This document shows, one piece after another, positions 13,580 through 25,928 of a DNA stretch of 64,000 bases. The translations under genes were made by a program, and so were the position numbers. Origin of the DNA: Progne subis subis (taxonomy: Eukaryota; Chordata; Aves; Passeriformes; Hirundinidae); the NCBI GenBank assembly GCA_022316685.1, contig JAKJHU010000537.1, forward strand, positions 206,725-270,724. The letters run 5' to 3'. The notes beneath the pieces are model-generated. The model saw nothing but the letters and a program-made list of their open reading frames with translations. It searched no databases and was not told the origin of the DNA. Every line of letters begins with the position of its first letter. The first letter of the stretch is position 1.

Positions 13580-16339
13580 CCCAGCCCCGGATCGCTCTCG
13601 GGATAAAAATAACCCGCTTGGGTTTCAGCGCCGGCGCTGGCACGGGCACGAGGAGCGAGTGGGAAGACGGAGTTTTGGAGGCGCTTGGATGTTTGGAGTG
13701 GTGGCGTGTGGTGGTTGGATCCTTCCCCAGGGATGGAGGCCCGAGGCTCCCGGAGCTGGGATTGCGCTGGAGGATCCCAGAGCGGGGGTCTGGGGGTCCC
13801 TGGGTGCGCGCTGGGCTGGAGCGTGTCCGGTGGAGTTTCCCACAGGGTTTCTCTTTCCCAAGGCCTCGCCGGCGGTGCCGGGGGCTGGCTGTCGGCACCG
13901 CGGTCTTTCCCGGCGTTCCCAGGGTTTGGAAGCATTGTCGGATTTCCTGCTTTTTGATTTGGATCTTGCAGCCGGGCCTGGAGAAGCTGCTCCAGCGTTT
14001 CCGGGGCAGCTCTGCTCATTCCAGGGGGTTTTGTCGAGCTCCCTGGTTTGGAAAGGTTTTAATTTGGGGCGAACCAGGGGCTGACGGTGACTCGGGGCAC
14101 AGCTGGCCCAGCCAGCGGTGGCATCTCATGGTGTTGAGGACTCGGCTTCGGAGCCCACGGGTGCTGTGCTGGGTGGGCCCCGCTGTCCCCACGGGGATTC
14201 CCGGTGGTGTTTGAGTGTTTGGGATGGTCTGGGACGAGCTGGGATCGTCCTTCGCTCTGTGCTCCGGAGGTGCCGCAGCCACGAGGGGCTGCGGGATGGT
14301 TTGGGAGCCATGGGTCCCTGCCGTGTCCCCGTGTGCGGCTCAGGCAGGCAGGAACCGGCCCCCAGCAGCACCCGAGGGTGCTGTGCTGGTGCTGGAGGTG
14401 CTGGAGGTGCCCGTCTCCACCGGTGGCCGGCGCTGGAAAACGCTGGAGATCCGGGGAGCGGGCACAGCCGAGGAGCTGCCCCAGCGAGGAGCCACCCAAG
14501 GTCGCACCAACGCTTTGGGCTGCTCCTGCGGGCGAGGAGGAGGAGGAGGAGGAGGAGGGCAGGAGCCCACCAGGCCTTGGGGACCCGCTCTGCCGGCCAG
14601 GCCCGGGTGTCCCGCTGGGCAGGACGTCCCTGGCGCGGAGCGGGAAGGTGAGGAGCACCCTTGGGTGGCAAAAGCGCGGGGAGTGCGTGCAGCACCTTGC
14701 ACGAAAAAATGTTGGTTGCTACGGAAACACGGCACTTTCCATGCCCGTTCTGGGCTATCTGTGTTCTGGGGAGGAGGGAAGGGCTTCCAGTCACGTACCA
14801 GCTCCACAGAACTTGCTGCCTCTCCCTCCTCGACGGGAGCGCCGGGGTCCCCAGCAGGCCACCGACACCTCCCTGCAGCTCCTCCCTGCTGAGGGTCTTC
14901 GAGGCTCTGCAGGACGTGGTTGGATGCAAGAGCTCTCCACGGGACGGGATTTGCTGCTCAGGGGGAGCACCGAGAGCGGAGACCCCGTCCCCGGGGTCGG
15001 GAGCGACGAGGAACTCACAGCCAGAAGCTCCTGGTGTGCGGCTGGACTACAGATGTTGGTGGGATCCTTCCCTGAGCTCCTCACCTCTGCCTCAGCTTCT
15101 GCCACTGCCTGGATGGTTCTGGATGGTTCTGGATGGTTCTGGATGGTCTGACCCCCATCTCCCATGCCGTGGGACCGTGTGAATCCATCCCCACCCCTGG
15201 ATGAGCGTTCTGGAGGAAGGAGCCCGGACTCATCCTCCCGGCACGTGCCCGGGACAGGGGGACAAGCAGCAGAGCCTCCATGGAACACGTTCCCTGAGTG
15301 CTGTGGCCACCAGGACGACAGATCCAGGCTCATCTCAGCTCTGTCTTGTCCCATCCTCTGCGCCCCGAGGTGACAGTGAGGGGCATCACCGTGGGGACAG
15401 GGCCAGGAGCAGCAGCCTGGCCCAGCTGGCCACCAAAACCTTCCTGACCCCAGCCTTCCTCTTCCTCCTCACCCTGCCCACACCAGGACAGGGATGTGGG
15501 GAACCCTCCTGGCTCTGACACCCACCAGCGCCCCAAAATCCATCCCTTTCCCTCAGGCCACCTTGGAACCTCCCCTCTCCACCCATCCCGGCTCGTCCTC
15601 GCCATCCCGGCACAAAATGGGACACTGGTGGGGGCTGGTGCCGCCCCCCCCCCGGATCTGCCCCCCTCCCTGCTCCTTTTGGGCTAATCCCTGTCCTCAC
15701 CGGTGTCGGTAACACCTTCCCAGTTTAGCATCATCCTCCCTGGCTGTAATTACCGCGCTGTTTACCTCCACCTGCTAATTGATAAAGCCACCCCTGGCGC
15801 CCGGCCCGGGGCCTCCGCCCCGTGCGCTGGCATGCGGCTGGTGTCACCGGCCCAGTGGCACCCGGCCCGTTGCCACCCCCAGGATGTCACCCTGGGCTCG
15901 TGACAGTGGGTCCGAGGGCACCCAGGTCTCGGGGGGCTCTGCTGCATCCCGGGGTCATGGGTGGTGGTGGTTGATGGGTCACTGCTGAGGACACGGCGGG
16001 GTTTTGGTCACCAAAATGACTTTGCTGCCTGTCTCGGCCTCCTCGAGATGGATTTGGGGGGTTTCTCCCCAAAATTGGGTGTTCCTGCTCTTCCAAAGGC
16101 GATGCAGGTCTCTTGGATTTCCTTGACGGGGGCAGTCCTGCTCCTTCTCCTGCTCTCACCCACCCCAGGGTGTCCCTGGGCATCCCCTGCCCTCACCCAT
16201 CCCGGGATGCTCCCGGGAATCCCTTCCCTGTGCCCTCGCCCACCCCAGGGAATAACCCTGGGCTTCCCCTCCCTGCCCTCCTCCAGCTCAGGATGCTCCA
16301 AGGAATTTCCTGCCCCTGGGCATCCCCTCCCCGTGCCCT

Positions 16340-16645
16340 CACGCATCCTGGGGACAATCCACGAAATTCCTTCTTGTCCACCCAGGATAATCCACGAAAT
16401 TCCTTCTCCTTGCCCACCCCGGGATAACCCAGGCAATTCCTTCTTGCCCACCCCAGGATAATCCAGGCAATTCCTTCTCCTTGCCCACCCCGGGATAATC
16501 CAGGCAATTCCTTCTCCTTGCCCACCCCGGGATAATCCGGGCAATTCCTTCTCCTTGCCCACCCCGGGATAATCCAGGCAATTCCTTCTCCTCGCCCACC
16601 CCAGGATAATCCAGGCAATTCCTTCTCCTCGCCCACCCCGGGGAT
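16340..16645. repeat. About 37-bp minisatellite just upstream of BIN3 promoter
   Basis: Units of about 33-37 bp contain ccaccccgggataatccagg followed by caattccttctccttg. About eight copies end roughly 110 bp before the first CRE of the BIN3 promoter. Confidence 0.9.
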
Positions 16646-16751
16646 GCTCCACAGCTCCCAGCGGTTTAACTCCACCCCCTCCCGCCCCGTTCCCAGCCTT
16701 CGCACCCCAATCGGACGAATTTTAGGGTCTTCTCCCCGCGCGCCCTGCCCG

Positions 16752-16896
16752 TGACGTCACGCTGCCCCGCCGTGTGACGTCACGCCCGCAGCGCGTGGCG
16801 TCACGGCGGCCCCGGAGGGGGCGGGGAGCGCTCACGGAAGGGGCGGGGCCGAAAGCGGCGGCGCTTCCGGGAACGGCGCGGGGCGGAGGGGGAAAC
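16752..16896 (+). promoter_or_regulatory. BIN3: BIN3 promoter with CRE cluster
   Basis: Two perfect palindromic CREs, TGACGTCA, lie at 16752-16759 and 16775-16782, with a half-type tggcgtca at 16796-16803. They sit in a CpG island just upstream of the BIN3 start codon at 16897. No TATA box is visible, as expected for a housekeeping CpG promoter. CREB/ATF binding is inferred from the motifs. Confidence 0.75.
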
Positions 16897-16904
16897 ATGA
16901 GCTG
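16897..16904 (+). CDS. BIN3: BIN3 coding exon 1 (ATG AGC TG)
   Basis: It carries only Met-Ser and two bases of Trp3. The start has A at -3 (aaacATGa) and the donor is ctg|gtgagt. The tiny first coding exon agrees with the family N-terminus MSWIPFK. Confidence 0.9.
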
Positions 16905-19900
16905 GTGAGTGCGGGGGGACCCCGGGACACCGGGAACGGGACACCGGGAACGGCGGGAACGGGAGCGGGGAGCCGGGAACGGGAACGGCGGCACCGGGAG
17001 CGAGCGGAACGGGAGCGCCGGGAACGGGGGGAACGGGAGCGGGGAACCGGGAACGGGAACGGGAACGGCGGCACCGGGAGCGGGGGGAACGGGAGCACCG
17101 GGAGCGGGGCTTCCGGGGGGAACGGGAGCACAGGCACCGGGAACGAGGCGGGCACCAGGAAAGAGGCAGGCCCCGGGGAACCGGAGCACCGGCACCGCGA
17201 CTCGGTGGAGGAACCGGGACCGCCGGGAGCGGGAGCGGAGGAAGGCGGGGGAACCGGAACCGCTGGCACTGCCCCGCCCGGTGCCGGCTCCTCAGCCTGG
17301 GCACTGCGCTTGGGGAGGAGCCGGGGTCAGGCTCGGAGCGGGCCCCGGTGCTGGGCGGCCTTGGCCCGGAGGGAGCCCCGGTGCCGGGCCTGGAGCAGAG
17401 CCGGGGATGGCCTGGCTTGTCCCGGTGCTGGCCTGGAGAGGATCCTGGTGCTGGCCGCGGTGGGGTCCCCAGTGGGCTCCCAGTCCTGGTTGGGTCTGTC
17501 CCAATCCTGGCCTGGTTTATCCCAGTCTTGGTCAGATTTCTCCTTGTGCTGGCCAGGTTTGTCCCAGTCCTGTTTGACTTTGTACCAGTGCTGTTTGAGT
17601 TTATCCCAGTCCTGTCTGGGTTTGTCCCAGTCCTGTCTGAGTTTATCCCAGTCCTGTTTGAGTTTGTCCCAGTCCTGTTTGAGTTTGTCCCAGTCCTGTC
17701 TGAGTTTATCCCAGTCCTTTTTGGATTTGTCCCAGTCCTTTTTGGGTTTGTCCCAGTGCTGTTTGGGTTTGTCCCAGCCCTGGCCAGGTTCATCCCTGCT
17801 GTCCCTGTGGTCACCCACACCGGTGTACACCCCTCACACCCCCAAAGCACCCCCTGACCCCTGCCCAGGTGCTGCTGCAGGTACACGGAGGGTCCCCAAA
17901 CGTCCCCAATGGCTCAGAAATGCTGTAAAACCACCTCCAGCTCCATGAAAGTAAAGCATTTTTCCTTACAAAAAAAAAAAGGGAAAGAGGAATTCTTGTG
18001 TGTTTGGACGCACTTGTTTCTTTGGTGCTTGTTGAACCGAATTGTGTTAGAAATTAATATTATTAGAAATAAATCTGGGCTGACGTGTGTGATTTCCCAT
18101 CCTGGGTAGTCCCAGAGATCCAGCGCTGTTGTGAGGGGCCGAGGATGGGATGGATCAAGGACTCAGAGGGCTTTTCTTTGCCTGGAAAGTCGAGTTCCAC
18201 GGTGACAATGGAAAATTTTTTGGGTTGGGAGCTGTGGAAGTTGTGGTTTGGAAATGTGCCGCAAGAAGGTAGCGAGGCACACACAGGTACTGATTAAAAC
18301 TGGGCATTTGGGCTAAAAATACACATTTATGCACTGACATCACTTTGGCTTTGCTTTACTCATCTCAGAACAGCAGCAGTTATGGACAGTGTTGGCTAAC
18401 GAGGGCTTGGAGCCAACTTTTCCAGGGAATCTGAAGGAATGGACTCTGGAAGTGACCCTCTGGTCCAGCAGGAGCTTCAGAGCCAAGAAGTGAGGAATAA
18501 ACAATCCCTAAATAACCTGTTGGATGTGGAATAATTTGGCTGCAGGGTCTCCCCCCTCCCCGGTGCCCATCCATCCCCGGTGGCTGTCACTTGTCACCAC
18601 GACACGCCTGGCTTTTGCTGGGTCACCCTCCCCCAGTAGATCGTGACTTTCTCTCCTCTTTCCACCGAGGAATCCAAGCTTGTGCCCGGCCAGCGGGGCG
18701 AACCGGGCGATTCCGAGCCTCCTCTCGCTCCTCCGGAGCGCGGCTGACGCACGAGGGGCCCGGAGCCCGCGGGGTTCCGGCACAATCGCCCTCAGTCCCG
18801 CTCCTTCCCGGGATGAATCGGGGCATTCACGGGCGCGGGGGTTCGGGGCCCGGGCGTGACGTCGGCGGCAGCGCTGGCACACGTCGGGGTCGCGCCCCGC
18901 TGCTGGAATGTCGCGGCCCGGCCCCGCTGGCGCTGCTGTGACATCGCTGCCGAGCGGGAGAGCTTTGTTCCAGCTTTGTTCCAGCTTTGTTCCAGCTTTG
19001 TTCCAGGCCTGGCCACTTTGGGAAGCAGGGGCTTTGCTCAGCTCCCCTGTGCGTCTCTTAGGTCCCGGTTAGTCTTGGGTTGAGCCCTCTTTTCCTGGGG
19101 CTTGGCTGCTGCAGCTGAGGAAGAGGATGGAGCTCCGTGCTCAGCTTTGTCTTGCAGAGCCGGGAAGTGGCGCAGGCTCCCAGGGCTCCGTATCCTAAGT
19201 TTTTTTAGGAGGAAAAAAGGGAAATCTCCGGAGATTTAAGGGCTGTTGGCAGGTGAATGCTTTGTTGAGTGGTGTGGGGTTAATCCCGGGCTCCGTGTGA
19301 GCTCCCTGTGCTGCATGAGGGCTGGGAATGTCCCCAGGAACACAGGGAATGCTCCCTGGAACACAGGGAATGCCCCCAGGAACACAGGGAATGTACCCAG
19401 GAACACAGGGAATGTTCAGGAACATAGGGAATATCCCCAGGAACACAGGGCATGTCCCCAGGAACACAGGGAATGCTCTCAGGAACACAGGGAATGCTCT
19501 CAGGAACACAGGGAATGTCCCCAGGAACACAGGGAATGATCCCAGTAAGACAGGAAATGTCCCCAGTAAGACAGGAAATGTTCAGGAACACAGCGAATGT
19601 TCCCAGGAACACAGGGAATGTTCAGGAACACAGGGAATACTCTCAGGAACACAGGGAATGATCCCAGTAACACAGAATGCTCCTGGAAACACAGGGAATG
19701 TCCCCAGGAACACAGGGAATGATCCCAGTAACACAGGGAATGTTCCTGGGAACACAGCGATGACCCTTGTACCAACACAGAAAAACTGTTCCAGGGGGCT
19801 CCTGCTGGTGACAGAGCCTGGATTGAACCCCAAAATTCCTGAAGGCAGTGAAATTCCTAGAAATTCCTTTCTAGGCTGAGCTTTATTTAGAGCAGGAGTA

Positions 19901-22900
19901 GGCTCTTTTTGGGACACAGCCTTGCACGGACTCCTGAGGTGTTTCTGGAATCTCAGCCGAGCTCCCTGGCTTCCCTTAGGCCTTGGATCGGGATCTCTTG
20001 GAGCATCCTCATCCCTCTCTTCCTCATGTGCAATCCAGTGATTCCCTTGGCCATCACTCCTAAAAATAAAGGGAACGGAGTGCTGGATTTGACTGTATCA
20101 TCCCCTTACTGCCTCATTTTTTAACTTCAAAAACTGTTTTATAAGGTTCCCCAAACTGCCTCAAACCAAACCTGGTAACCAGACTCCCAAACATTCCCTG
20201 CTTGGGTTTCCCTCTCCCCTCCAGGTGAATTCCCACAGGGAAAAGGGGATTTTCAGCCAGCTCCATCTCTGCAGCAGCTGCTGTTTACTGGGAGGAGAAA
20301 ACAGCAGGGAGCGAATGCTGATGGGGAGCGTGAAGCTCAGGCAGGGCTGGGGGATGGAATTGCCCCTTGGCAGGGAGCTCCCCAAGGGGACTCCGGAGCT
20401 GGAATCTGCGGGAAGGCAGAGCGGGAACGGGCGGTCACACAGTGTTTGATTCCGTCAGAGTGGCTGGGAGGGATTTCTGGGATATTCAAGGATGGGGGGA
20501 AGCAGGAGACGCCTGTCTCTCCCCAGGGATGGGAGGCTGGGTGGGTTTGCACAGCCTCAGAGTGGGGTTGTTGGTTATCCTCAGTGTTTCCATGTTATGG
20601 ATTTGCACGGGTTGTTGGTTATTCCTGGTGTTTTCCATTGTTAGGGATTTGCACAGGTTGTTGGTTATTCCCAGTGTTTTCTGGTTTATAGATCTGCACA
20701 GGTTGTTGGTTATTCCCAGCGTTTCCATGTCATGGTTCTGCACAGGCTGTTGGTTATTCCCAGTGTTTTCTGGTTTATAGATCTGCACAGGTTGTTGGTT
20801 ATTCCCGGTGTTTCCATGCCATGGATCTGCACATGTTGTTTGTTATTCCCAGTGTTTTCTGGTTTATAGATCTGCACAGGTTGTTGGTTATTCCCAGTGT
20901 TTTCTGGTTTATAGATCTGCACAGGTTGTTGGTTATTCCCGGTGTTTCCATGCCATGGATCTGCACAGGTTGTTGGTTATTCCCAGTGTTTTCTGGTTTA
21001 TAGATCTGCACAGGCTGTTGGTTATTCCCGGTGTTTTCTGGTTTATAGATCTGCACAGGTTGTTGGTTATTCCCGGTGTTTTCTGGTTTATAGATCTGCA
21101 CAGGTTGTTGGTTATTCCCGGTGTTTTCTGGTTTATAGATCTGCACAGGTTGTTGGTTATTCCCGGTGTTTTCTGGTTTATAGATCTGCACAGGCTGTTT
21201 GTTATTCCCAGTGTTTTCTGGTTTATAGGTCTGCACAGGTTGTTGGTTATTCCCGGCGTTTCCATGCCATGGATCTGCACAGGTTGTTGGTTATTCCCAG
21301 TGTTTTCTGGTTTATAGATCTGTACAGGTTGTTGGTTATTCCCAGTGTTTTCCATGTTATGATTTGCACAGGTTGTTGGTTATTCCCAGCGTTTCCATGC
21401 CATGGATCTGCACAGGTTGTTGGTTATTCCCGGTGTTTTCTGGTTTATAGATCTGCACAGGTTGTTGGTTATTCCCGATGTTTTCCATGTTTTGGAGCTG
21501 TGGCCGCGCTGTGCAGGTGCAAACACAGCGCCAGGTGCCGTTTTCTCCTCTCTGAACCAATGCCGATCTTTTTTTGGAGCCCAGCGTGGCCGACGGCAGC
21601 GCTCCCCCTTCCCGGGCGGTTTCAGTGATACTGGGATCGGGAGATGAGCACGGGATAAAAGGAACTGGGATGAAGCAATGGATACCAGAGCGCTGAGCGA
21701 GGCTCCCAAACACCTCCCTGTCACCCTGTGCGAGGCGCTTTGCGCATCCCAAAGTTTTTATTGTGCCGAGCATCTCCCGGGGTGGAGCAGCTGGGAAGAG
21801 CCCCCTTCCCCTGCCACCATCCCAGGCCTGGGAGTGCTTATTCCTTAAATTGTTCATTTTTCCACCTGTTTTGTCCAGGTAGCTCCAACCCAGTGCTCCG
21901 GTCGAGCCACAACCGTGTTTCACAACCGTGCTTAAAATGGATATTTTTGTAGCATAGTCAGGGCCTAAAACAGCCCTGCAAAATTCTGCTCGCCCACGCG
22001 CCTGGCGTGAGTAATTTTCTTTTGATGGGTGAGTAAAATATCTTCTTTTTTTTTTTTTTTTTTCTTTTTCTTTTTTTTTTCCCTTCTTTTTTCCATGCTC
22101 CTCTCGGAATGGGTGGGAGAGAGGATTCTGACATTATTTTTTGATTCGTTTAACACTGACAGAGCGCCCGGCTCCATGCAGGATGCAGAGGGACCCACTC
22201 CCAGCAGCTCATCCCTCTGCTGCCAAACTTCGGGAAGGTGCCTTGTTTTCCCTTGGCCTGACCTAAAATCCAGAAAAATCGATGTTTGCACCTCTTTTTT
22301 TTTTTTTTTTTCTTTTTTCTTTTTTTTTTTTTCCCCCTTCCTTCTTTTTACACCTCTCTTACCCCGCTGCGGCAGCAGCTCTGACATCCCTGCTTGGCTT
22401 TAAAGCCTCCAGGTTCCCAGGGCTGGGGTTGGAATCCAGGTGGGAGCGCTCACCTGCGGCATTCCCGAGGGATCTCATCCCTCCCATCCCCAGCCGTGAC
22501 CTCCCCTCCCATCTCCGCGAGGACAGCACCCAAACGGGGGATTTGGCGCAGAGTCTCCCTCGACAGAAGCTGTTTGTGATCCGTTGGAATCAATTTTTTC
22601 TTTTTTTTTTTATTTTTTTTTTTTTGCCTCGGCGCTGTGTTTGGAGCGGTTGCCATGAGTTGCTGGGAAGGGGGGAGCGGGGTGGGACGGTTTCCATGGA
22701 CACGCCGGGAGCACAGCGAGGAGGCATCCGGGAGATTCGTGCCTAACCTGAGCCTGCCCTCCTCGCCTGGCTCACCTGGGCACGGCTGGGATCCCCTCCC
22801 GCCCGTGCATTTGCGCTTTTTGGGTGGTTTTTAGGGGACCAGCGATGTCCAGGTTTCCAAGATTTCCGTGCGCTGGGTTTCCTTGCGCGGGTTGGGATGA

Positions 22901-25897
22901 GGCTCTGGAATGTTGCTCAGCAAAGGCCTCTCAGCTTCTTTGGAGCTTCCTGGCTTTCCCTTACCCTGGAAAAGTCCTTCCCTAAACCCCCATCCCGCAG
23001 GGAAGCTCTGTCCGAGCGGAGAGGGAGAAGCTCAGCAGAGTTCACTCCGTAGCAGAGTGGGAAAGTGAAGCTTCACATCCTTCCTGGAGCGCTCCCGACC
23101 TTCCTGCTGGGGTTTGCAGGAGCGCTTGGATCCCTCTGGGACGAGCAGGCAGCTTTTCTGGATGCGGCCACACCTTGAGCTGAATCCATCCCCAACCCAG
23201 GAGCTTCCAAAGGGAAGAGCTCAGGGAAGGAGCCGCTTGCTGCTTTGGGACGGTTTTTTGTCCGCGCAGAGGGCCAGGTGTAAAGGTTTTGAGAATCCTT
23301 CATGCCAAAATCCTTGGGAAAACCAGGCTGGGAGGGTCGGGGTCACCGCGGCAGCGCGGGAGGCTGGGTGTCGTCCTCCTGCCTGCAGGCACGGAGAGGT
23401 TTCTTTCCGGTGAAGGAATTGAGATTTTTGGTGGAAATTCAAAGAGTGAGAAGCTCTGGCGGGGATCCAGGCGATGCTGGCGCTTGGGGTTTCGATGAGA
23501 GAGAGAGGGAGAGGAGGGGGAAAAAAAAAAAATCCCTGAAACTTTCCACGGGAAGCGGGCACTTCCCACAAAACATGGATTTAGCCGGTGGTCTGGCAGC
23601 GGTACCAGTAAAAACCAGTTTTGGCCACCAGTTCATACCAAAGCGGCACCTGCGGGTCCCCTGCAAACGCCACTCGTGCCCGCCTGGGGCGGGAATATTG
23701 AATTCAGGGGCTCAATGTCACTTTTCCCAAATTAATTAACATCCAAACTGCCGCAGCCCCTGCTGTCCCTGTCCCTGCTTGTCCATCCGTCTGTCCGTCC
23801 TTCCCTCCCTCCCCAGTCCCTGCCTGGCAGCTCAGCGTCCCCGGGGGCAGCATTTTATCAGCTGTGGGTGAAAATATTTGGTGTTTATCCCCCGTTTATC
23901 TGCCGAGGGCCTTCTGGGGCCTGATTAGGGGTGGCGAAGCTGGGAAATGGGATCACATCCCGCAGGGAATTCATCCCCTGGGCACGCTCTGAGCTCCATC
24001 CCTGCTCCCCACGGCCAGAGGTGATGGCAAGCGTTGATGTCCACGCTAGGAAAGGACAATTCCTCCCTAATTGAGTGATTCCTGCTGGTGATTCCTGCGT
24101 GCCTCCCTTCCAGGGGAGTGGGAGCTCCACGTTTTAAGGCTCAGCTCCCCACAGACCTCATCGAGCTGTATCCCTCTCTACCCTGCCTGGGAGGTTTTTA
24201 TTTCCAACTCTCCCGTGCATCCAGGGGAGAATTCGCTGCTTTGGCGTGCGTGGCCCTGCGTTTGCGCGTGGAGAAGCCAAGTAAATAGATGAGATTACCG
24301 AGGAAACTTCGGAGAAAATCAGCCACAGCTTCTCCCACCTTCCCCTCCCTGGGGTTCCTGAGCATCCCCGAGCAGAGCTCGCAGGATTCTCTCCACCCAC
24401 ACTTTTTTTTTTTAAATTTTTTTTCCCCCCCCCTCCCTGCTTTAAGCTCTTCCCACCCTCTCCCTGCGGTGTTTCGCCCTCCTCCCTCCCCTCTGAACCC
24501 CGTTGTTTTCCCAAACTCCAGGTGGGCAGGGGGCTGCCAGGGGTTGGGATGTTCCCCCATGGGCTGGGAAGGCTCCGGCTGTGACTCAGCGCTCTCGGCT
24601 CTTCAGGAACGGGATTTCAAGGGATTTCACACCCCAAACACAGCCCCAGCTTTCTCTCTCGCTCAGCAGAAAGCAGACATCATGGAATAAAAAAACAGCT
24701 AAAAAACCACCGATTCTGGGGGGGGGGCAGTTTTTGGTGTTTATAAAGCCAGGCTCAGCTTTGAAGGTACCAGGGAGATCCGTGGGAATTCGTGGCAGGG
24801 ATGGACACGGATCCACCTCCCCCCAGTTTGTTTGTGTTGTTCCCCATCGTGCATTTTCTGACCAGAAAAAGAAAAAAAAAACGACTTAATTTGGAAGCAA
24901 ACGGTTGTGGTGTTGCTGTGGCAGCTGCACTTTGTCCCCCCGGAATTTTGCAGGCAGGGACACGACTCCCAAAGGGACGAAAATTCGGTGCCAGCAGCAG
25001 TTTCGAGGCGTGGGGTGAATCCATTTGGTTTTAAAAGCTCCAATAAAATCCATACCTTTCATCTTTTTTATTATTTTTTTTTTTTCTTCCTCCTTTCTTT
25101 CCTGCTCATCCATCTTCTCCCAACCCTCCCAGAGAATCATATTAAAAGGCAGTGATTTAGAAACCAGGAAAATTATGTAAAATTGTTAAAAAAAAAAAAA
25201 ACACCCCCAAAAAAACCTGAGGAACAGACCTGACTTGCACAGGGTTATTTTTTTTTAGAGGTTTTACTGAGACAGACATAATTACCAAGTGGCATCACGA
25301 TGCTGATAGAGATATTTACTGCTGCACGGGGGATTCGCAGCGCTCCGCTGACTTCCCTTTGTTTCTGGGAGGAAATAAATTGAAAAAAAAGAGATTTTTT
25401 GGGGGGTTCCTCGCCCTCCGTGGTGGGGTGAGGATGGGGAATGGGATGGGACAGGACCCTCTGTGCTCCCCCTGCCTTCCCTTCCCAGCTCTGATCCCCA
25501 ACCAGAGCTGATCCGTGGCTTTTCCCTCTCGTTACCAGAATTCCCTGGATTTCACCGTTTTTCCAGCGCACAGCACCACTTTGGGATGCTCTCTGTAACG
25601 CCCCCCCGAGTTGTGCGCAGGCAATGCTTTAATCACCTTTTTAATTATCCTTTCCCACTAAGAACCAGCCTGGCTCCAGCTCCCCGCTTCTTCCCGCTCT
25701 GCCAGAGAGTGGCAAACTGGTTTTAACTGGGATAACACTTCCCCCGGAACAAAATCCTCTTTTTTTTTATCCTTTCACCACCAAGTTGATGGCATCACTT
25801 CCAAAAACATCAAGTGACGGCACCTGGCTGCGGGTGGCGGGAGGGAGGTGCCTCATTTCGGTTTATATTTGACCCAGGGAGGAAAATACAAAAGGGG

Positions 25898-25928
<31 letters not shown>

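Larger units (their letters stand above)
12851..16740. other. EGR3-BIN3 intergenic interval
   Basis: About 3.9 kb without a recognisable gene. It contains a 20-bp minisatellite (13067-13318), a long T run (13539-13574), a GGA run near 14533, a short 10-bp repeat near 15110-15150 and a 37-bp minisatellite (16340-16645). The open frames of 100-315 codons here follow these repeats or GC-rich sequence and have no recognisable domains. Confidence 0.6.
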
